A stretch of 64,000 bases of DNA from Flaveria trinervia (taxonomy: Eukaryota; Streptophyta; Magnoliopsida; Asterales; Asteraceae): positions 73,346,080 through 73,410,079 of the forward strand of contig CM046452.1 of NCBI GenBank assembly GCA_025506515.1. Direction: 5' to 3'. Below the pieces are notes generated by a model. That model worked only from the letters and a program-made list of their open reading frames with translations. It searched no databases and was not told the origin of the DNA. How positions within the stretch are numbered: position 1 is the stretch's first letter; every line of letters begins with the position of its first letter. This document shows, piece by piece, positions 23,650 through 35,075 of this stretch. The position numbers were made by a program, and so were the translations under genes.

Positions 23650-25580
23650 TGTAACATCTTGTATTTTTACGTTAATAAAAAGTTAACGTCGTTTATTCTT
23701 GTAAGGGCCAAAGTTGTCAATTATGAAACTTATGGTTTATTTATGCTTATTTAGTTGTATGCCTTTAATTCTTTAAATTGAAAGTTAATAACTTAATTTG
23801 GTTAATAATAATAATAATAATAATAATACCAATAATAATAATAATATTAGTAAGATTAATAATAATAATAATAATTATTATAACGATAATAATAACCAAG
23901 CTTATGTTAATAATAATGATAATAATATTAGTAATGGTAAAATTACCTATAACAATAACTTATAAGGGTTATTGAAACTAAATAATATTTAAAACACAAA
24001 AATCTAACTAAGTTTGGGGGCTTGCTTTTGCCAATTAATAAACTTTCAATAGAGGTTTATGCATAAAATAATAAAGTTTGTAAGTTGAGGGACCAAAGCT
24101 GTAAATTTATAAAACTTAAACCAAACCCCCACCCAACCCCGTAATTCCGGCGGGAGCTCCGGCCAAGTTCCGGCCGAGCTCCGGCCAACCCTAAAACTCA
24201 CGAGAAAACTATAAAATTGATCACCAAACCGCTCTAAAACGGTTCGTGTACATGTTTTGAACTCAAGGCGTAGTAAAATTGTGATTAATCACCGTTACAA
24301 GTCGAATCAAATGTGTAACCGATCTATAATCACTTCATATAGCCGTTTGAGCCTTAAACGCTAATAATAATCGAATTAAATCAACCAGATCGAACGTTTA
24401 TCTTTCTCTAATCAAACCCAAACTTCAATTGCACCTAAATCAAACTAAATCATCAATTTCTGTCACCATCCTCTTCGCGAATCTGCAGTCACTTGAACAC
24501 CATCTTTTGGGCTTCATATTCTGAAATTAACGGAGGGCTCTTTATCCTTAATATCATTAGAAACTTTCTGCAAACATGAATTTGACTATCGTCCACATTT
24601 GCATCGTGAACCAACATCGACCAAGCCGCAACGTGTTCTTCGTTTGTTCTTGTAGTGGTCAACTTCAAATTGGGTAATTAAACACTGCTATATATTCGAT
24701 TTCACATGGAGATCAAATGCCCTATGGAATTTTGTGTAACAACATCGAATACGTGTCAATTTGGGGGATTACAAATTAGGGTTCGTAGGTTAATTGGGGA
24801 TTTGTTTTGTGTTGGTGTTTTTAAGTTTTGGAAACCCAAGTAAACCACGGTTGAGTGCCTTAGTTCACTGGTTAAGACTTTCCTTCCCCATTCATGAGGT
24901 CCCGGGTTCGAACCCGGGCACCCTCATGTTTTATTTTTAAAGGCTTTTTAGCCTAAAACAAATTTCAGAAAAAATTTAATATACATAAAAATTAGTTTTA
25001 TAAATGTCAAATATTTTCAAAAGTCTCCAAATATTTCTGAAAATTTTCCAAGTTTAAATAAAAAATGTTTTATTAATAAAAAATTTGGCAAAGCTTGTTT
25101 GAATAATTTTTAATAAAATAGATTGAAAATAATAATTAATAAATTACTATTGGACCAAATATCCCTTTTTAAATTAATTGGTTTAAATAGTAATAAAATT
25201 TTAGTTATAAAAATTTTATTTAAACTTTATATATAACCTTTTAAATTATTATAATTATTTCTTTTCACATCTTTGAATAAAATATAAATATATATATTTT
25301 CTTTAAGAAAATATAATTTATTTCATTTTGTTAAACATAATTATTTGACAAGCCCCAAATTCCATCGAAATCCTAGTTCGCGTTAAAATGTTAATCTTAC
25401 ATTAAACTTTAATCTTGTAAATATATATATTTTTAGGTACATTGAAGGTTTGCGTTGGAGCGTTGTTTATTATTTCTTATTAATCGATATCCTATACTTA
25501 TCGATCAAGTGAGTTTTCCTTGCCCTTTTTTTACATTTTTCACACTATTTTGGGGTGAAACATGATACTTATACATCATA
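23650..25580 (+). mobile_element. 3' LTR of element X, left part
   Basis: Starts TGTAACATCTTG after TTGGGGAGAC and follows the 5' LTR closely until CATCATA at 25574-25580. There it switches to the gag region of element W. The equivalent of 19344-19882 of the 5' LTR (about 540 bases) is missing, and the LTR end resumes at 38639. The tRNA-like segment is intact here at 24850-24926. Confidence 0.92.
24850..24926 (+). repeat. tRNA-like (SINE-head-like) segment in X 3' LTR
   Basis: A-box-like TAGTTCACTGG at 24861-24871 and a perfect B-box-like GGTTCGAACCC at 24905-24915, about 34 bases apart. The 5' GAGTGCC and the 3' GGCACCCTC partly pair like an acceptor stem. A short hairpin AGGCTTTTTAGCCT follows. 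It resembles the tRNA-derived head of a plant SINE or a pseudo-tRNA; no clear anticodon stem was found, so it is not called as a tRNA gene. Confidence 0.55.
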
Positions 25581-25916
25581 TCCTTGAACTCATTCCAGGG
25601 GAGTCCATTTGCCATCGCTTGTCCAAGCATCTGGACTTGCGCGTTCCACCAAGACAGAGCTGCACCCTCCAAAGTCCGGTGGCATACTTTACTTGATCCG
25701 CTGGTGGACAGTTACATTTGGAGAAAACGGACTCAGTCTTCTCGAACCAGCGTACTAGCCCTACAGCACCCTCTGTACCGTTGTAGGTGTGTGGTTTACA
25801 GTCCATGAAGGACTTGTACGTACACACTGGTGGTCCTGTTTTAACACAACACACATTAATCAAACATCCCCTACAGTTATAAAGGATATCAGATTTGTTT
25901 TTCTGTCATTGTTTAC

Positions 25917-26085
25917 CTGCTGGCTGACCCGCGTGGGCAGCAGCCACTGCCGCCTGAACATGCTCATTAATTAGAGCAGCCAATTCTGCGGGAGTCATGT
26001 TAATAGCACCACCACCCTGTTCTCTGGTGCCACGTCCACGTCCGCGTCCACGACCACGTCCACGTCCACATCCACGAGCGTCCAT
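25917..26085 (-). pseudogene. W gag exon 1, truncated copy
   Basis: Start MDARG followed by Arg-Gly repeats and an Ala-rich segment (MTPAELAALINEHVQAAVA), then donor GTAAAC. It joins to exon 2 at 25835, which is cut at 25581 after about 85 codons. One Arg in the RG repeat is Cys here compared with the full copy. Confidence 0.7.
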
Positions 26086-26354
26086 TCTTTTCACTTTATA
26101 TTCACAATACAATAATGAGTAACATCATACACATTTAACTCATTGAAGCGTAGTAAACAGTAAATGAAAGAAATAACGTATCATCACAACCACAACATTC
26201 ATAACAAAAATAATAATCAAAGTAAATAAATTGCAATAAGTCACAATGTATTTAGCAATGTCAAAATTGAAGTTTGGTCGTTCGTGTGGGGAAACAACCC
26301 TTCCCACATAGGTTTCAAAAGAAAACACTACGTAGTCTAAGTCATATAAAGAAG

Positions 26355-27043
26355 TCAATCGACAATGTCTGACCCATCACTATCATCCTCCATCTCCTCC
26401 GGTTCCTCTTCCTCGGGTCCCTCCTCGGGATCCTCCTCATCCTCAGAGTCTGCTGCAGGAGCAGGAGCTATAGCAATCTGAAGTGCTGCTAGTTGAGCTT
26501 CTAAAATGGCAATCCTATTATCGGCTATGGCGTCCCGCTGTTCACGAGCAGTCATGCGTCCTTGGAGTGCCATAACACCATCTTGCATATGGTGACAACC
26601 GTTCAGCGTCTTCCCGTGTTCTTCCTTGAGTTCATCCAATTGATGTCTCAGGTTGTACACCTCTTGCTGTAGTGTACAGACATCAACCGTGAGTCGTCTT
26701 ACATGATGTTGTTCAGTATCCAGTGCAGCAATCAGTTGCTCGTTGGACTGCGCCGTCCGTGGGAGTGAAAGCATGGGCTGATTGGCATTGTTCCTAGTCC
26801 TTGGCTTTAGGACAGGTACGCGCTCCCTAAACATGATGTGGTCAACAAACCTAGGATAAGAACGCCAGTCTCGCGGAGGTCACGCTTCATCAATGCGAAT
26901 GGTTGATCCCAGTCAATCTCCTCTCGGGGATAAGCCAGTCTGGGCCAATCGAATCCATCATCAGGTACAGGTGCGGGAGGTGGGGATTCAGATCGTGTAG
27001 GTGATTCGGGTCGTTTACCCGGAGCTCTTGAAAACGATGCCAT
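26355..27043 (-). pseudogene. W pre-gag ORF, truncated copy (one frameshift)
   Basis: Starts MASFSRAPGKRPESP and ends SDGSDIVD before TGA. It has a Pro/Ser-rich N-terminus, a coiled-coil middle (VYNLRHQLDELKEEHGKTL) and a very acidic tail of Glu/Asp. A one-base loss in a G run near 26879 (GGAGGTC, where the other copy has GGAGGGTC) breaks the frame. The unbroken middle and tail read from 26834. About 230 residues if whole. Unknown family; same place as the Z pre-gag ORF. Confidence 0.65.
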
Positions 27044-27167
27044 GCTGCAGAGAGTGTGACGTGTATGCCAATGAGTATACAGTAAATGAGAGTAAGGCAC
27101 AGGTAACTAATTAACTGTGTGCGGTTATATTCTAGTGTGTATGCAACCTAGTTCCCTATAACCAATG

Positions 27168-27179
27168 GCTCTGATACCA
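27168..27179 (-). other. Primer binding site of the truncated W copy
   Basis: GCTCTGATACCA on the plus strand, i.e. TGGTATCAGAGC in the sense of the element, three bases from the LTR end. Confidence 0.9.
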
Positions 27180-27182
27180 ATC

Positions 27183-29907
27183 TGTCACACCCCCTCAAAA
27201 TCCACTTGCGGAGTTTTACCGCGAGGCGTGTGAACAAACCAGGATCACAGTCAATAGTTACTCAGAACGACTCTAAATGCCATAATTTAAACAAAATTAA
27301 CCAAAATACAAACTTTAAACAATGCGGAAGCGTTTTGAAAATAACCCAAGTCAATAAAGTATAACTACGGCAAAACAAGTGCCAACCCACAAGAGTAAAC
27401 CATAATTGTTAAAATGTTAAATTGTCTTGAAGAATCGTGTCTTAAAATGCAGTGAACCATGCAGTGCTCCTATGGCAAGCAAGCTAAGGACCTGAGAAAA
27501 GCATACTAAATGTCAACACATAGGTTGGTGAGTTCAAGAGTTTGTGTTCAATAAACATGTAAACAGTTGTGATATATATAAGCAGTGTATGGTAATAGAT
27601 AGCTAGTCTATTATCAGTAAATATTAATACATAGTGATTTCGCAATTGAAGCTGACTGTGATAGTTGTTGCCTCCTGTCACGACTTACCATGTCGTGACA
27701 ATGTTCAATAGGACAAATTGCACCCGGTTGACCTCGAGTCACAGGTGGGGCTCGTAAGACCCAGTAGTACTACCCAAGTTTCCCCGCTATTAAATATTAA
27801 CAATTCAAAAGTGTGAGGACTTTTCCCATGGTAAACAGCACTATATTAATATTATACACAACTTAAATATTAAAAGCGTTCGTATAAATACCAGTATGCT
27901 ATCTCCCCCAAAAGAGATTAGATAAAGAGTGGGGCATGAACTCACCTGATGTATGCAAAGAGTACTTAGGGTTTATTTGAGAAACGAGAGGATAGCCAAC
28001 CTTCAAAGGTTACCTAGATCATGTGAGTACATAAGTACGTGTAAATAAAAGACATGTGGAACCCTAATCATACCAAAACCAAAGACTCAAGCTTCCAGAA
28101 AAATAGACACGTTTGACCTAGTTGACCCGTTTGACCCGTTGGTGACATTATGAGTTATAATTCAAATAAAGCCAATGAGCACATACAACATACATGATTA
28201 ACATTCAAATAGTATCATACGTATGCTATATCAACCAGGTGTATCACTTAGATCATCATACAATCAAGTACTATACAAGTCATGCGAATCTAGAACATTA
28301 ACATATCCATTAGTTATAATACAACTAACATGTCACACAAAGTTCAACCATTCATCACATGCCATGTGAAGCCACTCACGACTTCGCATCCTAAACCCTG
28401 CCAATCCTACTAAGTAGGGGCCTCAGATCCGCACGCGTGTATAATGATCATAACCATATTCTTTAAGCATATGCATTGCATTCACAACATCACAACAATC
28501 AATTACCAATCCCAAGCATGATGTCCTACTACTACACAACATCCAAACCATACATGATCACAATGTCCAAATATCACTCACGACTATCTCAACATCACAA
28601 ACAACCAAGTTATCATATCTTACCATGTTAGAATTCATCCATGATCATACTAACATGCTCCTAACATCCCAGATAGGTTCCAACTACCATCTATCACATT
28701 TTACATGAATAAAGTTTCCCTTTTGGGAAAGCATATAAAATCTATCAATTACCCAATATGCTCATGGATTCATCAATAACATACCAATTCAAACTCTAAA
28801 ACATGATCAACCACATTCAAACATCATAACCCATCAATTCATATCTTAAAAGTTACTATCTTTAGTAATGTATGAACTATAACATGTTTTCTTGAATTTC
28901 CAATGATCACAACAACAATCTAACATCTAATTATCACCATGAACACATCCATAACATCATAACATCCATAGTTCAACATTTCATGCAAATAAAGTTACTA
29001 TTATTAGTAACCTATGAACATCAACCCTAAATCATCAATTTCTTGCAAGATTCATGATTCCTAACATTCATACAACTTATTAATCACCACACATTCATCA
29101 AACAATCATCATTCACCATAATCATGCCCAAAATCGAATTAGGGTTGACTAGAATCAAAACCATGATTAACCCACTAACAACATGTAATTCATCCATGAT
29201 CGACGTTAACTAACATGTATTCAACATAACTAACATATAGACATCACCAAACAACATCCAATTCGATCCCATGAGGGTCAATTTCACTTCCAAGGTTTGG
29301 CCATAAACAAACACTCACAAAAACATGAAAAATCTAACCTTTAAACGAGTTATAACTTGCAATTGATGATTCCAACAAGTTATATGCCTTGAAATCAATC
29401 CAATTTCGTGTTCCCTTGCTTGTTCTTGGTTGATTTCGCAATGGGAGGGGTGTTTGGAGGATGTTCGCGCCGAAGGGGGGTGGATTAGGGTTTGGGTTTG
29501 TTTTATTAAATTTTAATTTACATATTTACCCTTTTAACCCTTGTAATTTGTATTTTATAAAAACTAGGCTTTAAACTCTTTGTAAAGTGTTTTTAACTTC
29601 ATAATATAAAGATATAAACTTATAAAATTCATTATATATCTTATCTTTATAAAAACACAAGACATACGAATAAATAGGCACGTTTCCGCGTTACGCGATA
29701 AATTTTCTAATTAACCTTTTAAAAATGTGTAAACACATAAACATAACCCAATATTCACATAATCACTTAGATTCACATCAAATTAACATTATTCATTATT
29801 ATTAGGTCACCAACGTTAAACGACAACTAGTGTGTGCTCACGACACGTGTATACAAGACTTAACGGAACTAACGGTGTTTGGTAACGGAAATTTACCGGA
29901 TGTCACA
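27183..29907 (-). mobile_element. LTR of element W (3' LTR of the full copy, 5' LTR of the truncated copy)
   Basis: 2725 bases, TGTCACACCCC to GGATGTCACA on the plus strand. It matches 35906-38638 almost throughout; differences seen are scattered C/T changes, many at CpG, and 1-3 base indels, so W moved recently compared with X and Z. An 8-bp-stem palindrome (GTCACGAC, 7-base loop, GTCGTGAC) sits at 27677-27699. No reading frame of substance. Confidence 0.95.
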
Positions 29908-30110
29908 TTATCCCCATGTTGAAAGAATTTTCGTCCCGAAAATTGCGTTACATGGTGAGAGTGTTCCATCACTGGTTTCCATCACTGGTCTACTGCATTG
30001 GCACACAGAAATCGAAATCGAGTGAGTTTTGGAGGAGTTGTCACATCGTCCCCATGTTGAAAGAAATTTCGTCCCGAAATTTAAATCAATACCTTCGTCT
30101 GCTGGCATCG
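29908..30110 (-). other. Doubled polypurine-tract/LTR junction of W
   Basis: Plus-strand TGTCACA followed by TTATCCCCATGTTGAAAG occurs at the LTR boundary (29901-29925). A second version, GTTGTCACATCGTCCCCATG then TTGAAAGAAATTTCGTCC, occurs at about 30035-30075. Between them is a 134-base piece containing the doubled phrase CCATCACTGG. It looks like the end of a different LTR left behind inside the new one. Confidence 0.6.
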
Positions 30111-30119
30111 TCCCTTCGA

Positions 30120-31403
30120 ATAGTTGAGGGTACGTAAGCTTCATTTGATCTTCCCGTTCCCATGTGAATTCCGGTCCACGTCGCGAATTCCAACGGATTT
30201 TAACAATAGGTATCTTGCTTGCTTAAGTGTTTTCACCTCACGATCCATCACCTCCACTGGTTCCTCAATAAAACGCAATTGTTCATCCACTTGAATTTCT
30301 TCTAGTGGCACGACCTTCGTTTCATCAGTTATGCACTTCTTCAAGTTTGACACGTGAAATACATCATGAATTCCACTTAACGAATCAGGTAGGGCTAATC
30401 GATAGGCTACTGGACCTATTCTTTCCACTATCTCAAATGGTCCAACGTACCTTGGATTTAGTTTCCCTCGTTTACCAAACCGAACTACGCCTTTCCATGG
30501 TGAGACTTTCAACAAAACCTTGTCACCAACCTGAAACTCTAAAGGTTTCCGTCTCTTGTCAGCATAACTCTTTTGCCTGTCCCGCGCTGCAGCCATACGA
30601 TTCCGTATCTGTATAATTTTCTCAGTCGTCTCATGAATTAACTCGGGACCTGTTATCTGACTATCACCAATTTCTGCCCAGCAAACCGGTGATCGACATT
30701 TTCTCCCATACAACAACTCGAAAGGTGCTGCCTGTATACTAGTGTGATAACTGTTGTTATAAGAAAACTCCACCAATGGCAGGTGAATTTCCCGGTTATT
30801 CCCGAAGTCAATCACACAAGCACGTAGCATATCCTCCAACGTCTGTATAGTACGCTCACTGACCATCCGTCTGTGGATGATATGCAGTACTCATATCCAG
30901 ACGTGTACCCAAGGATTTCTGCAATGATTGCCAGAAATGTGACGTGAAACGAGCGTCACGGTCGGAGATAATTGAGATCGGTACCCCATGTCTCGAAACG
31001 ATCTCCTTGAGGTACAGGCGAGTTAACTTCTCCATCTTGTCGGTTTCCTTTATTGCAAGGAAATGAGCAGACTTTGTCAATCGATCCACAATAACCCATA
31101 TCGTGTCACAACCAGTACTAGTCGGGGTAGCTTAGTAATAAAATCCATGGAGATTTGTTCCCATTTCCACATTGGAATCTCGGGTTGTTGTAATAGTCCG
31201 GATGGTTTTTGATATTCCACTTTTACCTTCGAGCAGGTCAAACACTTGCTTACGTACATAGCTACATCCGCTTTCATGTTAGGCCACCAATAGTGAGCCT
31301 TTAGGTCATGATACATCTTGTCGGATCCAGGATGTATAGAATACTTAGATTTGTGTGCCTCATCATAACTAAATCTCTCAGATTTCCATGAACAGGCACC
31401 CAA
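30120..31403 (-). pseudogene. Element W integrase and chromodomain (several small indels)
   Basis: Pieces in order on the minus strand: 31403-31077 (zinc-binding CLTCSKVKVEYQ and QISMDFITKLP), 31089-30856 (DRLTKSAHFLAI with the first Asp, SDRDARFTSHF with the second, YHPQTDGQ), 30866-30141 (SERTIQTLEDML with the catalytic Glu, GKLNPRYVGPFEIVERIG, FHVSNLKKCITDETKVV, then the chromodomain start). Breaks at about 31130, 30866 (two bases lost between GQ and SERT) and 30215 separate otherwise well-kept protein. The last residues MKLTYPQLFEGT are readable at 30110-30144. Confidence 0.9.
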
Positions 31404-32052
31404 AGTCTATCCATGAAATACCGAATTCCATCCTCTTTCACCACTAGCTGCTTATCCATTCCCCTTAACAATTCAGAACCAATATTTTCCACCTTTAAAG
31501 CTTCTATTTTGCCTCCTTAACTTGTTCGGGCAGTTGGGTACTGATAGTAAGCTGTAAAGCTCGCACCCGTCGGGGTTTAGCTGTTTCCTTCCTGCTTAAA
31601 GCATCGGCAACTACGTTCGCCTTTCCCGGATGATACTTAATTGCGCAATCATAATCATTTAGTAGTTCCACCCAACGTCGCTGCCTCATATTCAACTCTT
31701 TTTGCTCAAAGATATGTTGAAGACTCTTGTGATCGGTGTAGATAGTGCACTTGGTACCGTACAAATAATGTCTCCAGATCTTTAAGGCAAAAACTACTGC
31801 ACCCAATTCTAAGTCATGGGTAGTATAGTTCTTCTCATGAACCTTTAGTTGTCTCGAGGCGTAAGCTATCACCTTGTCTCGTTGCATCAAGACACAACCC
31901 AATCCTTGAATGGATGCATCGCAATACACCACAAAGTCATCTGTTCCCTCTGGTAATGCTAATATCGGGGCAGTACAGAGTTTTTGTTTTAATAATTGGA
32001 AAGCTGATTCTTGACTCTCAGTCCATTTGTATGTCGTTCCTTTGTGAGTCAA
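31301..32052 (-). pseudogene. Element W RNase H and linker
   Basis: 32052-31504 is well-preserved RNase H: VVYCDASIQGLGCVLMQ, LELGAVVFALKIWRHYLYG, TDHKSLQHIFEQ, and ADALSRKE at the end. It passes through frame changes at about 31500 and 31385 into the integrase linker (ENIGSELLRGMDKQLVVKEDG). The RNase H Asp residues are present. Confidence 0.88.
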
Positions 32053-32165
32053 GGCTGTGAGAGGTTGTGCGATCTTAGAAAATCCTTCTATGAATCGGCG
32101 GTAATATCCTGCTAATCCTAGAAATTGTCTTATCTCGCTTGGCGTTTTGGGTGTGGTCCAATTCT

Positions 32166-32857
32166 TTATCGCCTCAATTTTGGCAGGATCAACGTGTATT
32201 CCTTCTCATTAACAATATGACCTAGGAATTGTACCTCTCTTATCCAAAAGTCACACTTTGAGAATTTAGCATACAGCTGCTCATTTTTCAACAGTTCCAA
32301 GATCATTCGTAAGTGCTCTTCATGCTCCTCCTTGGTCCTAGAGTATATCAGTATATCATCGATGAACACAATGACAAACTGATCAAGATAAGGTTTGCAC
32401 ACGCGGTTCATGAGGTCCATGAACACAGCAGGTGCATTAGTCAACCCAAAAGGCATGACCAAGAACTCATAATGACCATAACGAGTACGAAATGCAGTCT
32501 TGGGAATGTCTTCTACTCGAACTCTGAGTTGATGATAACCAGATCTCAAGTCAATCTTCGAGTAATAGCTTGATCCTTGAAGCTGATCGAACAAGTCGTC
32601 GATACGAGGTAAAGGGTATCGGTTCTTGACTGTTACTTTGTTTAACTCTCGATAATCGATGCACATCCGGAATGTGCCATCCTTCTTCTTAACAAAGAGT
32701 ACAGGAGCTCCCCAAGGTGATGTACTAGGTCGAATAAAGCCTTATCCAAAAGCTCCTGAAGTTGTGACGACAACTCCTGTAGTTCGTTTGGTGCTAATCG
32801 ATAAGGTGCTCTAGCAATCGGAGCTGCGCCGGGAGTCAACTCAATCTGGAATTCCAC
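32166..32857 (-). pseudogene. Element W reverse transcriptase
   Basis: 32666-32166 reads MCIDYRELNKVTVKNRYPL through LRSGYHQLRVRVEDIPKTAFR and PFGLTNAPAVF to the FIDDILIYS active site and FLGHIVNE, where a base is lost near 32205. 32857-32642 is the upstream thumb/linker (FQIELTPGAAPIARAPYRLAP), with a lost base near 32742 and a frame change from protease near 32860. Apart from these indels the protein is intact, with no nonsense changes. Confidence 0.9.
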
Positions 32858-33675
32858 TTGGCGTGCGGTGGTAATCCAGGAAGATCTTCTGGGAACACCT
32901 CCGGAAAGTCGCGTACTACGGGAATATCCTCCATTCTCTTTTCTTCCTTTTGCTTATCGGTTACAAGTGCTAGGATAGCCACGCGGCCCTTTCGTAACAA
33001 CTTTTGAGCTTTCATATACGAGATGATGCCTATCACAGCACCACTCCTATCACCTTTGACGGTAAGAATTTGATCACCAACCGGGATCCGTATAATCTTC
33101 TCGTGACATATGACTTCCGCTTGCTTGCTAGAGAGCCAATCCATGCCTATCACAACATCAAAACTCCCCAGCGTAACAGGCATGAGATCTATAGCGAAAG
33201 TATGACCAGCAAGTTCTATCCTACAGTCTTTAAGGATATGCGTTACATGGATTTGCTTACCGTCGGCTAATTCCACAGTGTATTTAGATTCTAAAGCAGA
33301 GGGTATATCGCTTAAAAGACTACAGAACTTTAAGGACACAAAACTCCTATCGGCTCCAGTATCAAATAGTACCGTAGCAAAACAACCATTAACAGGGAAT
33401 CTACCAGTAACAGTTGTGGGATCATTTAGAGCCTCACCTGAGCCAATGACGAAGGCTCTCCCTTTGGCTCCATCTTTATTGCCGCCATTTCCAGTGCCAT
33501 TTCCACCATTGTTGTTATTGTTACCATTGTTGTTGTTGTTACCATGGTTGTTGGTGTTGTTGTTGTTGTTGTTGCCATTTCCGTTCCTCCTTAGTTGTGG
33601 GCAGTTTCGCTTGTAATGCCCTTCTTTCCCACATTCAAAGCAACCTTGGGAGTTTCTTGAGATGGTTGTGGCCAT
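32836..33675 (-). pseudogene. Element W zinc knuckle and aspartic protease
   Basis: Reads CFECGKEGHYKRNCPQ (CCHC knuckle), an Asn/Gly-rich spacer, LFDTGADRSFVS (retropepsin active site), GSFDVVIGMDWLS, and DIPVVRDFPEVFPEDLPGLPP before RT. The preceding gag frame reaches into the same DNA (to 33591) in another frame because of a one-base change near 33675. Confidence 0.9.
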
Positions 33676-34558
33676 CTCATTAGTTCACCACGACAATCCT
33701 TCGCAGCGTGTCCAATTTTTCCACAGCGTTGACACTTGAAGCTATCACACCGTCCCACATGGTGATAGTTACAACGTGGGCATTTGGGATGTCTGCCGCC
33801 GTAACCGCTGGGTCCTTGGTTATTTGGGGCAGTTTGGTTGAAATTGCGGTTATTATCGAACCGCCGCTGCTGCTGCTGAACTGGCTGTTGCTGCTGTTGG
33901 GATTGTTGTTGACCGCCAGACGATGATGATGATGATTTGTTATTGCTGTTGCTGGGAGCATCCCACTTCCTTTTGTTATCGGGCACGCTCACCACAGCGC
34001 CCCGTTTGGGTAACCGCCCTTGCTCTACCGCCTGATCAGTAAGTTTATGGGCAATTTGGATGGCCTGCTGAATCGTAGTCGGGTTAGAAGCTGTTACCAT
34101 ACTTTGGATTTCAGGCACCAATCCTCGTATGTAGTGCTCGATTCTCTTATGTGTCTCATTAACCATTCCTGGACATAATGTAGCCAACTCATGAGTACGG
34201 GTCGTGTAAGCCTCAATTTCTGAACCCTTCATCTTGAGCTGCCAGAATTCCATCTCCAACTTTTGCACCTCGTTTCGAGGACAGTACTCCTCGATCATCA
34301 TATCCTTGAACTCATTCCAGGGGAGTCCATTTGCCATCGCTTGTCCAAGCATCTGGACTTGCGCGTTCCACCAAGACAGAGCTGCACCCTCCAAAGTCCC
34401 GGTGGCATACTTTACTTGATCCGCTGGTGGACAGTTACATTTGGAGAAAACGGACTCAGTCTTCTCGAACCAGCGTACTAGCCCTACAGCACCCTCTGTA
34501 CCGCTGTAGGTGTGTGGTTTACAGTCCATGAAGGACTTGTACGTACACACTGGTGGTC
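33670..34558 (-). CDS. Element W gag, exon 2
   Basis: Capsid-type gag from GPPVCTYKSFMDCKPH, with GAVGLVRWFEKTESVF, AALSWWNAQVQMLG, MKGSEIEAYTTRTHELA and IRGLVPEIQSMV, then a Gln/Ser-rich linker and two CCHC-type knuckles (CPRCNYHHVGRC, CQRCGKIGHAAKDC). It self-associates around RNA in related elements. Exon 1 ends one base into a Gly codon that is completed here. The frame runs on to a stop at 33591, but from about 33675 the protein no longer matches; the third knuckle is found one frame over. Confidence 0.8.
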
Positions 34559-34639
34559 CTGTTTTAACACAACACACATTAATCAAACATCCCCTACAGT
34601 TATAAAGGATATCAGATTTGTTTTTCTGTCATTGTTTAC
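34559..34639 (-). other. Probable 81-base intron in W gag
   Basis: Minus-strand CAG|GTAAAC at 34640/34639 and TTAAAACAG|GACC at 34559/34558. Removing 81 bases keeps the frame and bypasses an in-frame stop just after the donor (GKQ then TGA). The truncated copy has the same sites at 25916 and 25836. Element Z shows a gap at the same place in gag. Splicing is inferred, not shown. Confidence 0.65.
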
Positions 34640-34808
34640 CTGCTGGCTGACCCGCGTGGGCAGCAGCCACTGCCGCCTGAACATGCTCATTAATTAGAGC
34701 AGCCAATTCTGCGGGAGTCATGTTAATAGCACCACCACCCTGTTCTCCGGTGCCACGTCCACGTCCGCGTCCACGACCACGTCCACGTCCACGTCCACGA
34801 GCGTCCAT
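34640..34808 (-). CDS. Element W gag, exon 1
   Basis: MDARG start, Arg-Gly dipeptide repeats, GEQGGGAINMTPAELAALIN helix and Ala-rich end, 56 codons plus one base. I chose this ATG because the Arg-Gly tail is shared with the other copy and upstream codons (MYCEYKVKR) look like leader. The RG run is RNA-binding in character. Confidence 0.65.
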
Positions 34809-35075
34809 TCTTTTCACTTTATATTCACAATACAATAATGAGTAACATCATACACATTTAACTCATTGAAGCGTAGTAAACAGTAAATGAAGAAATAACG
34901 TATCATCACAACCACAACATTCATAACAAAAATAATAATCAAAGTAAATAAATTGCAATAAGTCACAATGTATTTAGCAATGTCAAAATTGAAGTTTTGT
35001 CGTTCGTGTGGGGAAACAACCTTCCCACATAGGTTTCAAAAGAAAACACTACGTAGTCTAAGTCATATAAAGAAG

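Larger units (their letters stand above)
25581..27182 (-). mobile_element. Truncated second internal region of element W
   Basis: Nearly identical to 34304-35905: primer binding site (27168-27179), pre-gag ORF, first gag exon, 81-base intron (25836-25916) and the first part of gag exon 2, cut at 25580. It lies on the far side of the 27183-29907 LTR, so the arrangement in minus-strand order is LTR, full internal region, LTR, partial internal region. Differences from the full copy are mostly single-base changes in homopolymer length. Confidence 0.9.

Noticed and set aside
24850..24926. Functional tRNA gene
   Set aside because: A and B boxes are present, but no convincing anticodon stem-loop, and it lies within an LTR repeated in the window.
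33278..33616. Plus-strand frame with Leu/Pro-rich end
   Set aside because: Antisense of the Asn/Gly-rich linker in the W gag-protease region.
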